A DNA stretch of 64,000 nucleotides from Boseongicola sp. H5 (GTDB lineage: Bacteria; Pseudomonadota; Alphaproteobacteria; Rhodobacterales; Rhodobacteraceae), in NCBI GenBank assembly GCA_020622165.1, contig JACNMN010000001.1, positions 682,001-746,000 on the forward strand, read 5' to 3'. A program made the translations under genes and the position numbers. Position 1 is the first letter of the stretch. The number at the start of each line of letters is the position of its first letter. Below the pieces are notes generated by a model. That model saw nothing but the letters and a program-made list of their open reading frames with translations. It was not told the DNA's origin and made no database searches. Positions 43,612-54,459 of this stretch are shown here, one piece after another.

Positions 43612-45138
43612 TCACACGCGGTCCCCTGCATCCAGCCGTTCCAGCACCGCCGCCGCATCGGCCAGCACGGTGCGGCGGCGCTCCGCATCCATCTTGTCCC
43701 AGGTCCGGTACATCTGCGCCATTCGCGGGTTTTTCTCGAACCGGTCGCGATGCCGGTCCAGAAACCCCCAATAGAGCAGGTTGAACGGGCACGCCCCCTC
43801 GCCGGTCTTCTTGCTGACCGAATAGGCGCAATCCCCGCAATAATCCGACATCTTGTTGATGTAGTTCCCGCCCGAAACATAGGGCTTCGAGCCCACGATC
43901 CCGCCATCGGCAAACTGGCTCATGCCGATCACGTTCGGCGCCTCGACCCATTCATAGGCATCCGCATAGACCGCCAGGTACCATTCATGCACCTCCGCAG
44001 GGTCGATACCGGCCAAAAGCGCGAAATTGCCGGTGATCATCAGCCGCTGGATATGGTGGGCATACGCCTCCTCGCGGGTCTGTTCGACCGCCTTGGCGAC
44101 ACAGAGCATATCGGTCTCAGCCGTCCAGTAGAACGCGGGCAGGCTTCGGTCATAGCGCAGGATGTTCCGCGCGGTGTATTCCGGCCCCTCGCGGAAATAG
44201 ATGCCGCGCATGTATTCTCGCCAGCCGATGATCTGGCGGATGAACCCCTCAACCGCGTTGATCGGCGCGTCGCCGGACCGCCACGCCGCCTCGGCCGCCT
44301 CGCACACTTCCCGCCAGCCCAGCAATCCAGCATTCAGATACATCGAAATCACCGAATGATAGAGAAACCGGTTCTCCTGCAGCATCGCATCCTGATAGTC
44401 GCCGAATCTGGGCAGGGCCTGCTTGATGAAATGGCTCAGGGCGCGCCGCGCCTGCCCCTGATCGGTCGCGAACCAGAACGGGCGGAGCGTGCCGAAATTC
44501 TCCCCGAAACGGGCCTCCACGAGGTCCAGCACCTCTTCCACGGTGTCGTCCGGGGTGAAGTGCATCGGCCCGCCGAAATCCACCTCATCGGGCGCGGGTT
44601 TGCGGTTGTCGTGGTCGAAATTCCATTTGCCGCCTGCGGGTTTGTCATCCTCCATCAGTAACCCGGTCTTGCGCCGCATCTGCCGATAGAAATACTCCAT
44701 CCGCAGCTCCTTGCGCCCTTCCGCCCAGTCGTCGAACTCGTCATGCGCGCACAGGAACCGGTCATCGGGAAACTGGTGCACCGGGATCGGCACGTCCTCC
44801 AGCGCCGAAATCAGCCGCCATTCCCCCGGCTCCGTCGCGATGACCTCCTTGGCCCCGGTCTCCTCGGCGCGGCGCAACAGTTCACCTGCGATCGAGCCCG
44901 AATTCCCGTCGTCATCCAGCCGCGTATAGCGAACCTGCCACCCGGCCTCTTCCAGCTGGCGGGCGAATTTCCGCATGGCCGCGAAGATGAAGGCGATTTT
45001 CTTGGGATGATGGGGCACATATCCCGCCTCATCGGCCACCTCGGCCATCACGACCACATCGCACGCCTTGTCGGCCTCGCGCAGGGCGGAAACCTCCTCG
45101 CTCAACTGGTCGCCAAGGATCAGGACGAGCTTCACCAT
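43612..45138 (-). CDS. Cryptochrome/photolyase of the Fe-S bacterial (6-4) class
   Basis: This 508-aa flavoprotein is related to PhrB of Agrobacterium and CryB of Rhodobacter. Four cysteines match the FeS-BCP [4Fe-4S] pattern: C346, C434, C437 and C450 (CGDC...GACPF), with spacing identical to PhrB. The N-terminal alpha/beta antenna domain (LVLILGDQLSEEVSALREAD) binds a lumazine-type chromophore in relatives. It repairs (6-4) photoproducts or acts as a light sensor. Overlaps the SDR gene by 7 nt. Confidence 0.92.
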   Translation of the reverse strand: MVKLVLILGDQLSEEVSALREADKACDVVVMAEVADEAGYVPHHPKKIAFIFAAMRKFARQLEEAGWQVRYTRLDDDGNSGSIAGELLRRAEETGAKEVIATEPGEWRLISALEDVPIPVHQFPDDRFLCAHDEFDDWAEGRKELRMEYFYRQMRRKTGLLMEDDKPAGGKWNFDHDNRKPAPDEVDFGGPMHFTPDDTVEEVLDLVEARFGENFGTLRPFWFATDQGQARRALSHFIKQALPRFGDYQDAMLQENRFLYHSVISMYLNAGLLGWREVCEAAEAAWRSGDAPINAVEGFIRQIIGWREYMRGIYFREGPEYTARNILRYDRSLPAFYWTAETDMLCVAKAVEQTREEAYAHHIQRLMITGNFALLAGIDPAEVHEWYLAVYADAYEWVEAPNVIGMSQFADGGIVGSKPYVSGGNYINKMSDYCGDCAYSVSKKTGEGACPFNLLYWGFLDRHRDRFEKNPRMAQMYRTWDKMDAERRRTVLADAAAVLERLDAGDRV

Positions 45139-45800
45139 GGCACGGGTTTCCCGGCCCAGTCGAAGAAACCGCCGGTCTCCGGCGGCGTCAGCCGATCCAT
45201 CACCGAAACCAGATGTCCTGCCGCCTCCGCCGGTGGCACCGCCGGATGCCGCCCCACGTATTTCTCCGTGAACCGGGTCTGAACCGTGCCCGGATGCAGC
45301 ACCACGCAGATCGCCTGCTTGTGGGTCCGCCCGATCTCGATCGCCGCCGTATGGACCACCTGATTGACCGCCGCCTTCGCCGTCCGGTAGCTGATCCAGC
45401 CGCCCAGCCTGTTGTCTCCGATGGAGCCTACACGCGCGGAGAGTACCGCAAAGACCGACCGCCTGTCGCGCGGAAGCAGGCGGAGCCCGTGTTTCAGGAT
45501 CATCGCGGGCCCGACCGTGTTGAGCCTGAATTGATCTACCATTGATATACCTGAAAGCTGTTTCAGCGCCTTTTCCGGAACGGCGCCGTCGATCTCCAGC
45601 GCACCGGTCGCCACCACGATCCGGTCAAACGGCCCGTCCAGCGCCCCCAGATGCGTGGCGATGCTGTCTTCGTCGGTCACGTCCAGCCCGTCGCCGCTGC
45701 GCGATAAGCCGGTCACCTCGGCGCCCCTGCGGTCCAGTTCCGCGACCAGCGCAGCGCCGATGCCGCCGGAAGCCCCTATTATCAAAGCTTTTTCCGTCAT
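45132..45800 (-). CDS. SDR-family protein next to photolyase
   Basis: A 222-aa short-chain dehydrogenase fold. Nucleotide loop is GASGGIG (9-15), active-site YRTAKAA (Y-x-x-x-K), and a VLHPGTVQTRF motif follows; this C-factor-like subgroup is short. Upstream of the photolyase on the minus strand and overlapping it. The pair recurs in marine Rhodobacterales, so co-expression for light stress is plausible. No substrate is known. Confidence 0.85.
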   Translation of the reverse strand: MTEKALIIGASGGIGAALVAELDRRGAEVTGLSRSGDGLDVTDEDSIATHLGALDGPFDRIVVATGALEIDGAVPEKALKQLSGISMVDQFRLNTVGPAMILKHGLRLLPRDRRSVFAVLSARVGSIGDNRLGGWISYRTAKAAVNQVVHTAAIEIGRTHKQAICVVLHPGTVQTRFTEKYVGRHPAVPPAEAAGHLVSVMDRLTPPETGGFFDWAGKPVPW

Positions 45801-45883
45801 ATCCAGCGATCTAGCCGGGCATGGCCACAGGTCAATCGCATTGACCCAAAAAGGGGCTTTTCATCTTCGCAGGCGCCCGTAAA

Positions 45884-45979
45884 ATGCCGGTCATGACGAT
45901 GCGCAGCCATATCGCCTTGATTGCCGCCCCCACGGGTCGCTTCGGGCTGCGCGGTCTCCTCCTTCTTAGCCGCCTCTGA
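45884..45979 (+). CDS. leuA leader peptide (leucine attenuator)
   Basis: A short frame from ATG 45893 (28 aa), or 45884 with in-frame ATG (31 aa), ends TGA at 45977-45979, 79 nt before leuA. It contains four successive Leu codons (CTC CTC CTT CTT, in RGLLLLSRL), using codons less common than CTG in this genome. Just after, CTGAGCG (45976-45982) pairs with CGCTCAG (45999-46005), and an alternative GGCGC/GCGCC pairing (45991-45995 with 46016-46020) competes. No U-run is visible, so the final step may be translational rather than termination. Confidence 0.65.
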   Translation: MPVMTMRSHIALIAAPTGRFGLRGLLLLSRL

Positions 45980-46058
45980 GCGTGCCATCCGGCGCGACCG
46001 CTCAGGGGAGATCCAGCGCCGAGAAAATCACGTAAAATCAAGGCTAAGGACCGAATTC

Positions 46059-47624
46059 ATGAGTAATGACGAAAACCGTGTGCTGATCTTCGACACCACG
46101 TTGCGCGACGGCGAACAGAGCCCCGGCGCCACGATGAGCCATCAGGAAAAGCTGGAGATCGCCGGCCTTCTGGACGATATGGGCGTCGATATCATCGAGG
46201 CCGGTTTCCCCATCGCGTCGGAGGGGGATTTCGCCGCCGTCTCGGAGATTGCGAAGAACGCCAAGAATGCCGTGATCTGCGGGCTGAGCCGCGCGAATTT
46301 CAAGGATATCGACCGCTGCTGGGAAGCGGTGAAGCATGCAAAAGCGCCGCGAATTCATACCTTTATCGGCACGTCACCGCTCCACCGCGCGATCCCCAAC
46401 CTGACCATGGACGAGATGGCCGAGCGTATCCACGACACGGTCACCCACGCCCGCAACCTGTGCGACGATGTTCAGTGGAGTCCGATGGACGCCACCCGGA
46501 CGGAGTGGGAGTATCTGGCCCGCGTCGTGGAAATCGCGATCAAAGCCGGCGCCACCACCATCAACATTCCCGACACCGTGGGCTACACCGCCCCCAATGA
46601 ATCCGCCGATCTGATCCGGCGGCTGATCGCCGAAGTGCCCGGCGCGGACGAGGTGGTTTTCTCCACCCACTGCCACAATGATCTGGGCATGGCGACGGCG
46701 AACTCACTGGCCGCGGTGGCCGGCGGCGCGCGGCAAATCGAATGCACGATCAACGGCTTGGGCGAACGCGCGGGCAATACCGCGCTGGAGGAGGTGGTGA
46801 TGGCGATGAAGGTGCGCCACGACATCATGCCCTATGCGACGGGCATCGATTCCACCAAGATCATGAACATCTCCCGCCGGGTCGCCACGGTGTCGGGCTT
46901 CGCGGTGCAGTTCAACAAGGCCATCGTCGGCAAGAACGCCTTCGCCCATGAATCCGGCATCCATCAGGACGGGATGCTGAAAAACGCCGAGACCTTCGAG
47001 ATCATGCGCCCCGAAGATGTTGGGCTTGCCGAAACCAATATCGTGATGGGCAAACATTCGGGCCGCGCCGCGCTGCGCTCCAAACTGTCCGATCTGGGGT
47101 ATCATCTGGCCGACAACCAGCTGAACGACGTCTTCGTCCGGTTCAAGGCGCTGGCGGATCTCAAGAAGGAAGTGTTCGATGACGACCTGATCGCGTTGGT
47201 CACCGACAGCACGGCCACCGATCAGGCCGACCATCTGCAACTGGTCTCGATGACGGTGGTCTGCGGCACCGAGGGCCCGCAACGCGCAACGATGACCATA
47301 TCCGTCGATGGCCGTGAGACGTCGGTCGAGGCCACGGGCGACGGCCCGGTCGACGCCGCGTTCAACGCGGTCAAGGCGATCTATCCCCATCATGCGGTTT
47401 TGCAGCTTTATCAGGTGAATGCGGTCACCGAAGGCACCGATGCACAGGCCACGGTCAGCGTCCGGATGGAGGAAGAGGGCCGCATCGCCACCGGCCAGTC
47501 GGCGGACACGGACACCGTGGTGGCCAGCGTCAAGGCCTATGTGAACGCGCTCAACCGGTTGATTGTGCGCCGCGAAAAGACCGGCGGCGGCCTGAGGGAG
47601 GTCTCTTACAAGGACGTCTCCTGA
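46059..47624 (+). CDS. leuA: 2-isopropylmalate synthase
   Basis: A 521-aa protein, first committed enzyme of leucine synthesis: acetyl-CoA plus 2-oxoisovalerate. TTLRDGEQSPGATMS is the metal/substrate motif, STHCHNDLGMATAN holds the second HxH metal site, and HESGIHQDGMLKN follows. The C-terminal regulatory domain (DHLQLVSMTVVCGTEGPQRA) is full length, implying leucine feedback inhibition. The ATG at 46059 has SD AAGGA 8 nt upstream; a longer frame from 45921 would run through the leader and is rejected. Confidence 0.95.
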   Translation: MSNDENRVLIFDTTLRDGEQSPGATMSHQEKLEIAGLLDDMGVDIIEAGFPIASEGDFAAVSEIAKNAKNAVICGLSRANFKDIDRCWEAVKHAKAPRIHTFIGTSPLHRAIPNLTMDEMAERIHDTVTHARNLCDDVQWSPMDATRTEWEYLARVVEIAIKAGATTINIPDTVGYTAPNESADLIRRLIAEVPGADEVVFSTHCHNDLGMATANSLAAVAGGARQIECTINGLGERAGNTALEEVVMAMKVRHDIMPYATGIDSTKIMNISRRVATVSGFAVQFNKAIVGKNAFAHESGIHQDGMLKNAETFEIMRPEDVGLAETNIVMGKHSGRAALRSKLSDLGYHLADNQLNDVFVRFKALADLKKEVFDDDLIALVTDSTATDQADHLQLVSMTVVCGTEGPQRATMTISVDGRETSVEATGDGPVDAAFNAVKAIYPHHAVLQLYQVNAVTEGTDAQATVSVRMEEEGRIATGQSADTDTVVASVKAYVNALNRLIVRREKTGGGLREVSYKDVS

Positions 47625-47733
47625 CCAGGGTCTCGCGCCTCCGGGCGCACCCTGAACGGGCGATGGCCGGGCAGATCGCAAGACCTTCGCGCCGCGCCGG
47701 CCACTCCGGCGCGGAGCAGCGAAAATGCGCTGA

Positions 47734-48885
<1,152 letters not shown>

Positions 48886-48929
48886 CCCGCCCGCGCCGCG
48901 CCCGCCGCGGCCCGATTGCGAGGATCGAG

Positions 48930-49868
48930 ATGGCACGGGATCGCAATGATCAAGCCTATGCCCGCCCCGTCCGGCGTTTGCTGTTGACGGTTCTGATCCT
49001 GTGTCTGGTGTCGCTTGTGCTGATCTGGCGGATCGACAATCCCCGCGTCGAACGTATGCGCGCGGCCATCATCGACCGGGTCGTGCCCAACATGGAATGG
49101 GCCATGGCGCCGGTAACCGGCATGGCCCGCATGCTGGATGATTTTCAAAGCTACACAAGGCTTTACGAGCAGAACGAGCAACTGCGCCGCGAGTTGCAGC
49201 AGATGCGCGCCTGGCGCGAGGCGGCGTTGCAGCTTGAGCAGGAAAACGCGCGCCTTCTGGATCTGAACCGGGTGCAGCTCGATCCGGAGCTGACCTTCGT
49301 GACCGGCATCGTTCTGGCCGACAGCGGCTCGCCGTTCCGACGCTCGGTCCTGCTGAATGTGGGCGCGCGGGACGGAATTCTGGATGGCTGGGCGACGATG
49401 GACGGGCTTGGCGTCGTGGGTCGGATCTCGGGCGTGGGGGAGCGGACTTCGCGCGTGTTGCTTCTGACCGACAGCAACAGCCGTGTGCCGGTGACCATTC
49501 AGCCCTCGGGGCAACAGGCCCTGCTGCTTGGCGACAATTCCGTCGCGCCGGTCCTGGAATTCGTGGAGGACCCCGAGGATATCAGCGCCGGAGACAGGGT
49601 CGTGACCTCCGGCGATGGCGGCTTGTTTCCGGCAGGCCTTCTGGTCGGTCAGGTCGGGCTCAGCCCCGATGGCCGGATGCGCACCCGTCTGGCGGCGGAT
49701 TACGCGCGGCTGAATTTCCTGCGGGTGATGCGCAGCCATCCGGGCACCACGCTGTCCGATCCCGGCGGGCTGGTCGGGCCGCCCTGGCCCCTGCCCGACG
49801 ACAGCACCGAAGCTCCGCTGCAGGGGCCGTTGCTGCCGACCCTCGAAACCGGGGAGTTGAACCAGTGA
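48930..49868 (+). CDS. mreC: Rod-shape determining protein MreC
   Basis: A 312-aa bitopic protein with one TM helix (about 17-37), a periplasmic coiled coil (about 70-105, YEQNEQLRRELQQMRAWREA) and the two beta-barrel domains (VARDGILDG-like GARDGILDGWATMDGLGVVG; DRVVTSGDGGLFPAGLLVG). It links MreB to PBP2. Overlaps mreD by 4 nt. A Pro-rich C-terminal tail is present. Confidence 0.95.
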   Translation: MARDRNDQAYARPVRRLLLTVLILCLVSLVLIWRIDNPRVERMRAAIIDRVVPNMEWAMAPVTGMARMLDDFQSYTRLYEQNEQLRRELQQMRAWREAALQLEQENARLLDLNRVQLDPELTFVTGIVLADSGSPFRRSVLLNVGARDGILDGWATMDGLGVVGRISGVGERTSRVLLLTDSNSRVPVTIQPSGQQALLLGDNSVAPVLEFVEDPEDISAGDRVVTSGDGGLFPAGLLVGQVGLSPDGRMRTRLAADYARLNFLRVMRSHPGTTLSDPGGLVGPPWPLPDDSTEAPLQGPLLPTLETGELNQ

Positions 49869-50401
49869 TCGACCCGGTTACACGGCATATCTGGACCTAT
49901 CGGCTGATCTATCTGGCGCTCGGTCTCCTTGTCATCGCTTATAAGCTCATGCCCCTGGGTCTGGGCGAGTCCGGCATCCCGGCGCCCGATATCCTGCTGG
50001 CCCTGACGCTTGCCTGGCTGATGCGGCAGCCCGCCGTCGTCCCCATGGGGGCGATCATCCTCCTTTTTCTGCTGGCCGATTTCCTGTTTCAACGCCCGCC
50101 CGGCCTCTGGACCCTGCTGGTGCTGGTGACAAGCGAAAGCCTCCGCCGTCGCCGCGCCCACATGACCGAGTTTCCGTTTCTGGTGGAATGGGGGGCCTTC
50201 GCGGCGGCGGTCTTCGCGCTTTTGATCCTGAACAGGGTCGCGCTCTGGCTGCTGGTCGTGGATCAGACCACGCTTGGCCTGACGCTGGCACACGGAATTG
50301 TCACCGTTGCAGTCTATCCGATCGTGGTCGCCGTCTCGAAATTCGTCTTCGGCCTGCGTAAACTGGGGCCCATTGACTCGGAAGCCGCGGCAAGCTCATG
50401 A
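49865..50401 (+). CDS. mreD: Rod-shape determining protein MreD
   Basis: A 178-aa integral membrane protein with about 5 TM helices, of MreD type (IDPVTRHIWTYRLIYLALGL start). Partner of MreC in the elongasome. Overlaps both neighbours by 4 nt (ATGA), so mreC-mreD-mrdA are translationally coupled. Confidence 0.93.
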   Translation: MIDPVTRHIWTYRLIYLALGLLVIAYKLMPLGLGESGIPAPDILLALTLAWLMRQPAVVPMGAIILLFLLADFLFQRPPGLWTLLVLVTSESLRRRRAHMTEFPFLVEWGAFAAAVFALLILNRVALWLLVVDQTTLGLTLAHGIVTVAVYPIVVAVSKFVFGLRKLGPIDSEAAASS

Positions 50402-52350
50402 AACGCACCCCCAAGGAAACCGAAGACAGCGCCCGCCTGATCGGACGCCGCAGTCTTATCGTGGCGGGTGTGATGGCGGGCACCGGCGCGGTTCTGGCAG
50501 GCCGGATGCGCTATCTGCAACTGGAACGGGCGGATGATTTCCGCCTGCTGGCCGAAGAGAACCGGATCAATATCCGCCTGCTTCCCCCGGCACGCGGCCT
50601 GATCTTCGACCGGGCCGGCACGCTGCTTGCCGGCAATGAACAGAATTACCGGATCACGATGGTCCGCGAAGATGCCGATGACATCGACGAGGTGCTCAGA
50701 CGGCTCAGCGAACTGGTCAATCTTGACATGGGCCGCCTTTCCCGCGCGCGGGAGGAGATGCTGGCCCGTGCGCCCTTCGTCCCGGTCACCATTGCCGACC
50801 GGCTGAGCTGGGAGGAGTTGTCCACCGTCGCGGTCAATGCCCCCGCCCTGCCCGGTGTGACGCCGGAATTCGGCCTCAGCCGGATCTATCCGCTCGGCGC
50901 CGATTTTGCCCATGTGGTCGGGTATGTCGGCCCCGTCTCGGACTGGTATCTGGAAACCACCGGGGATACCGACCCGGTCCTGCAGATCCCGGATTTTCAG
51001 GTCGGTCGCTACAATATCGAAGCCCGGATGGAGAACAGTCTGCGCGGCCGTGCGGGTACCAAGCGGGTCGAGGTCAATGCCGGCGGCCGGGTCATGCGCG
51101 AGCTGGACCGCGATGCCGCCACGCCCGGATCGGATCTGCAACTGACCATCGACGCGGGCCTGCAGAATTACGTGGAGGCGCGCATGATCGGCGAAAGCGC
51201 CGGCGCCGTGGTGATGGAGGTGCAGACGGGCGATGTGCTGGCGCTCGCCTCCGCCCCGACCTTCGATCCCAACCTCTTTGTCCGCGGCATCTCCACCACC
51301 GACTGGAACACGCTGAACCAGGACCGCTATCGCCCACTGGCCAACAAGGCGGTGCAAGGGCTGTATCCGCCCGGCTCCACCTACAAGATGATCGTCGCCA
51401 TGGCCGCACTTGAGGCGGGCGTCATCACACCGGAGGAAACCGTCTACTGCGGCGGCTTCACCGAGCTTGGCAACCGGCGTTTCCATTGCTGGCGGCGGGG
51501 CGGGCATGGCCATATGAACATGATCGACAGCATCACCCAGTCCTGCGATGTCTATTACTACGAGCTTGCGCAACGCACCGGGATCGAGGCGATCTCCGCC
51601 ATGGCCCGGCGCTTTGGCTGCGGGGTGCGCCACGATGTGCCGCTGTCCGGCGTGGTGGAAGGTCTCGCCCCCACGATGCAATGGAAGCGCGAGAACCGGG
51701 GCGAGGACTGGCTTGTGGGCGATACGCTGAACGCCTCCATCGGTCAGGGGTTCGTGTTGAGCTCGCCGCTGCAACTGGCGGTGATGACCGCAAGGCTGGC
51801 CACGGGCCGGATGATTTCTCCGCGTATGGTGAAATCCATCGACGGGCGGGAGGCGGGGGCGCTTCATGGCGAGGATATGGGCCTGCACCCCAACCATCTC
51901 GCGCTGATCCAGGAAGGCATGTACCGCGTCAACAACCACCGCCGCGGCACCGCCTATCGTAGCCGGACGGAAGACGCGGCCTATACCATCGCGGGCAAAA
52001 CCGGCACCAGCCAGGTTCGCAACATCACCGCCGCGGAACGGCGCGCCGGCGTGATCAGCAACGCCGATCTGCCATGGGAACGGCGCGATCATGCGCTTTA
52101 CGTCGGATATGCGCCCTATGACAATCCGCGCTACGCCGTCTCGGTCGTGGTCGAACATGGCGGCGGCGGGTCGACGGCGGCGGCGCCGATCGCACGCGAC
52201 ATTCTCCTGCGCGCCCAACATGGCGACGTGCCCCCGCCCGAGCTTTATCCCGCCGATCAGCGCCGCGAGATCGAAGACCTGCACGAACGCCTGCCGCTTC
52301 GCCCCGCTCCCCCGGTCGACGGTCCGACGGGCGGGAGCAGTCAGGCATGA
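50398..52350 (+). CDS. mrdA: Penicillin-binding protein 2 (elongasome transpeptidase)
   Basis: A 650-aa class B PBP. It has an N-terminal TM anchor (about 17-38), a dimerisation/pedestal domain from about 50 (LLPPARGLIFDRAGTLLAGN) and the transpeptidase domain. The catalytic motifs are S327-T-Y-K (PPGSTYKM), S382-C-D and K534-T-G (GKTGTSQ). It crosslinks lateral-wall peptidoglycan with RodA. Overlaps mreD and rodA by 4 nt each. Confidence 0.96.
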   Translation: MKRTPKETEDSARLIGRRSLIVAGVMAGTGAVLAGRMRYLQLERADDFRLLAEENRINIRLLPPARGLIFDRAGTLLAGNEQNYRITMVREDADDIDEVLRRLSELVNLDMGRLSRAREEMLARAPFVPVTIADRLSWEELSTVAVNAPALPGVTPEFGLSRIYPLGADFAHVVGYVGPVSDWYLETTGDTDPVLQIPDFQVGRYNIEARMENSLRGRAGTKRVEVNAGGRVMRELDRDAATPGSDLQLTIDAGLQNYVEARMIGESAGAVVMEVQTGDVLALASAPTFDPNLFVRGISTTDWNTLNQDRYRPLANKAVQGLYPPGSTYKMIVAMAALEAGVITPEETVYCGGFTELGNRRFHCWRRGGHGHMNMIDSITQSCDVYYYELAQRTGIEAISAMARRFGCGVRHDVPLSGVVEGLAPTMQWKRENRGEDWLVGDTLNASIGQGFVLSSPLQLAVMTARLATGRMISPRMVKSIDGREAGALHGEDMGLHPNHLALIQEGMYRVNNHRRGTAYRSRTEDAAYTIAGKTGTSQVRNITAAERRAGVISNADLPWERRDHALYVGYAPYDNPRYAVSVVVEHGGGGSTAAAPIARDILLRAQHGDVPPPELYPADQRREIEDLHERLPLRPAPPVDGPTGGSSQA

Positions 52351-53486
52351 GCTTTCTGGAATACACGGTCAAATCGACCCCCAACGGCCTGCGGAAGCTG
52401 CTTTACGTCAACTGGGCGCTGGTCATCCTGCTTACGGCGGTCGCCAGCATCGGATTTCTGATGCTGTACTCGGTCGCGGGCGGATCCATGTCGCCCTGGG
52501 TCGAGCCACAGATGCAGCGGTTCGGGATGGGGCTCGTGGCGATGTTCGTGGTCGCCATGGTGCCGATCTGGTTCTGGCGCAACATGTCGGGGCTGGCCTA
52601 TGGTATCTCGATCCTCCTGCTTCTTTACGTGGAATTCTTCGGCGCCATCGGCATGGGCGCGCAGCGGTGGATCGATCTGGGCTTCATGCGGCTGCAACCC
52701 TCGGAATTGACGAAGATCACGTTGGTGATGCTGCTTGCGGCCTATTACGACTGGCTCGACAGCCGGAAAATGTCGCGTCCGCTCTATGTGCTGATCCCGC
52801 TTCTCATCATCGCGGTGCCGGTGATGCTGACCCTGCGCCAGCCCGATCTGGGAACCGCGCTCCTGCTGCTGATGGGGGGCGGCGCGGTGATGTTTCTGGC
52901 CGGCGTCCACTGGGCCTATTTCGCCGCGGTTGTCGCCGCGGGGGTTGGCGCCGTCACGGCGGTGTTCGCGTCTCGCGGCACGCCATGGCAGTTGCTGCAG
53001 GATTACCAATACCGCCGGATCGACACCTTCCTCGATCCCTCCACCGATCCGCTTGGGGCGGGCTACCACATCACCCAAAGCCAGATCGCGCTCGGCTCGG
53101 GCGGGTTTGCCGGGCGGGGTTTCATGCAAGGTACCCAAAGCCGGCTGAATTTCCTGCCGGAAAAGCACACCGATTTCATCTTCACCACGCTCGCCGAAGA
53201 ATTCGGCTTCATCGGGGCGGCGTCGCTTCTGCTGCTTTACCTGCTGATCCTTCTGTTCTGTGTGATCACCGCCTTGCAGACCAAGGACCGCTTCGCGTCT
53301 CTGGTCACCCTCGGGATCGCGGTCGCCTTCTTTCTTTACTTCGCGCTCAACATGGCCATGGTCATGGGGCTGGCGCCGGTCGTCGGGGTGCCCCTGCCGC
53401 TTGTCAGCTACGGCGGCTCGGCCATGTTGGTCTTGATGGTGGCCTTCGGTCTGGTGCAATCAGCACATATTCACCGCCCACGCTAA
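52347..53486 (+). CDS. rodA: Rod-shape determining glycosyltransferase RodA
   Basis: This 379-aa SEDS-family peptidoglycan polymerase has about 10 TM segments. The SEDS signatures are LRLQPSEL-like FMRLQPSELTKITLVM, LRQPDLGTALLLL and FTTLAEEFGFIGA, with VGVPLPLVSYGGSAMLVLM near the end. Works with PBP2 (preceding gene). Last gene of the mre operon; the reductase follows 13 nt later. Confidence 0.96.
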   Translation: MSFLEYTVKSTPNGLRKLLYVNWALVILLTAVASIGFLMLYSVAGGSMSPWVEPQMQRFGMGLVAMFVVAMVPIWFWRNMSGLAYGISILLLLYVEFFGAIGMGAQRWIDLGFMRLQPSELTKITLVMLLAAYYDWLDSRKMSRPLYVLIPLLIIAVPVMLTLRQPDLGTALLLLMGGGAVMFLAGVHWAYFAAVVAAGVGAVTAVFASRGTPWQLLQDYQYRRIDTFLDPSTDPLGAGYHITQSQIALGSGGFAGRGFMQGTQSRLNFLPEKHTDFIFTTLAEEFGFIGAASLLLLYLLILLFCVITALQTKDRFASLVTLGIAVAFFLYFALNMAMVMGLAPVVGVPLPLVSYGGSAMLVLMVAFGLVQSAHIHRPR

Positions 53487-53499
53487 GGCTCGGAAATCC

Positions 53500-54435
53500 A
53501 TGCCCAACATTCTTTTCGCCGCGCGACCGGAGCGCTGGACTCTCTACGAACCGCAACTGCGCGAGGCCCTGGCCGAGGCCGGTCTTGCACATGCGGTGCT
53601 GACGACCGAGGCCGACCCGTCGGAGGTGGACTACATCGTCTATGCACCAAACGGCCCGGTCACGGATTTCACCCCCTACACGCGGCTGAAGGCGGTCCTG
53701 AACCTCTGGGCCGGTGTCGAGGACGTGGTGGGCAACGACACGCTCAAGGCCCCTTTGGCGCGCATGGTGGATTACGGTCTGACCGAAGGCATGGTGGAGT
53801 GGGTCACAGGCCACACCTTGCGCCACCATCTGGGAATGGACGCCCATATTCACGGGCAGGATGGCGTCTGGCGCGCGGGTGTCGTGCCGCCGCTTGCGCG
53901 CGACCGCACGGTCGCGATCCTGGGCCTTGGCGCGCTCGGATCGGCTTGCGCAACCGCGCTGGCCGGGCTCGGCTTCCGGGTCACCGGATGGTCCCGGACG
54001 GAGAAACGGATCGAAGGCGTCCGGACCGAACACGGCCCGGACGGGTTACAGGAAATCCTGAAATCGGCGGAGATTGTAACCCTTTTGCTGCCGGACACAC
54101 CGGCAACCGAAAACACGCTGAACGTGGACACCCTTGCTCTGATGCCCCGCGGCGCGGTGATCCTGAACCCCGGGCGCGGCGCCCTGATCGACGACGACGC
54201 ACTTCTTGCCGCGCTCGACAGCGGCCGGATCGGCCACGCGACGCTCGACACGTTCCGCATCGAACCGCTGCCGGCGGATCACCCCTTCTGGGCCCATCCC
54301 AAGGTTACCGTAACGCCTCACATCGCCTCTGAAACCCGCGTCGACAGCGCCGCGCGGGTGATCGTGGACAATATCCGACGCGGCGAAGCGGGCGAGCCCT
54401 TTCTTCACCTCGTGGACCGGACACTGGGATACTGA
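53500..54435 (+). CDS. Glyoxylate/hydroxypyruvate reductase (GhrA-like)
   Basis: A 311-aa D-2-hydroxyacid dehydrogenase. The Rossmann loop ILGLGALGSACATALAGLGF, an arginine in the NADPH-binding WSRTEKR segment, LLLPDTPATENTLN and the catalytic His in VTPHIASETRVDS are visible. GhrA-type enzymes reduce glyoxylate and hydroxypyruvate with NADPH. It follows rodA by 13 nt on the same strand and is possibly co-transcribed by chance of layout. Confidence 0.88.
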   Translation: MPNILFAARPERWTLYEPQLREALAEAGLAHAVLTTEADPSEVDYIVYAPNGPVTDFTPYTRLKAVLNLWAGVEDVVGNDTLKAPLARMVDYGLTEGMVEWVTGHTLRHHLGMDAHIHGQDGVWRAGVVPPLARDRTVAILGLGALGSACATALAGLGFRVTGWSRTEKRIEGVRTEHGPDGLQEILKSAEIVTLLLPDTPATENTLNVDTLALMPRGAVILNPGRGALIDDDALLAALDSGRIGHATLDTFRIEPLPADHPFWAHPKVTVTPHIASETRVDSAARVIVDNIRRGEAGEPFLHLVDRTLGY

Positions 54436-54459
54436 GCGCTGCCCGCCACTGCCCGCGCC

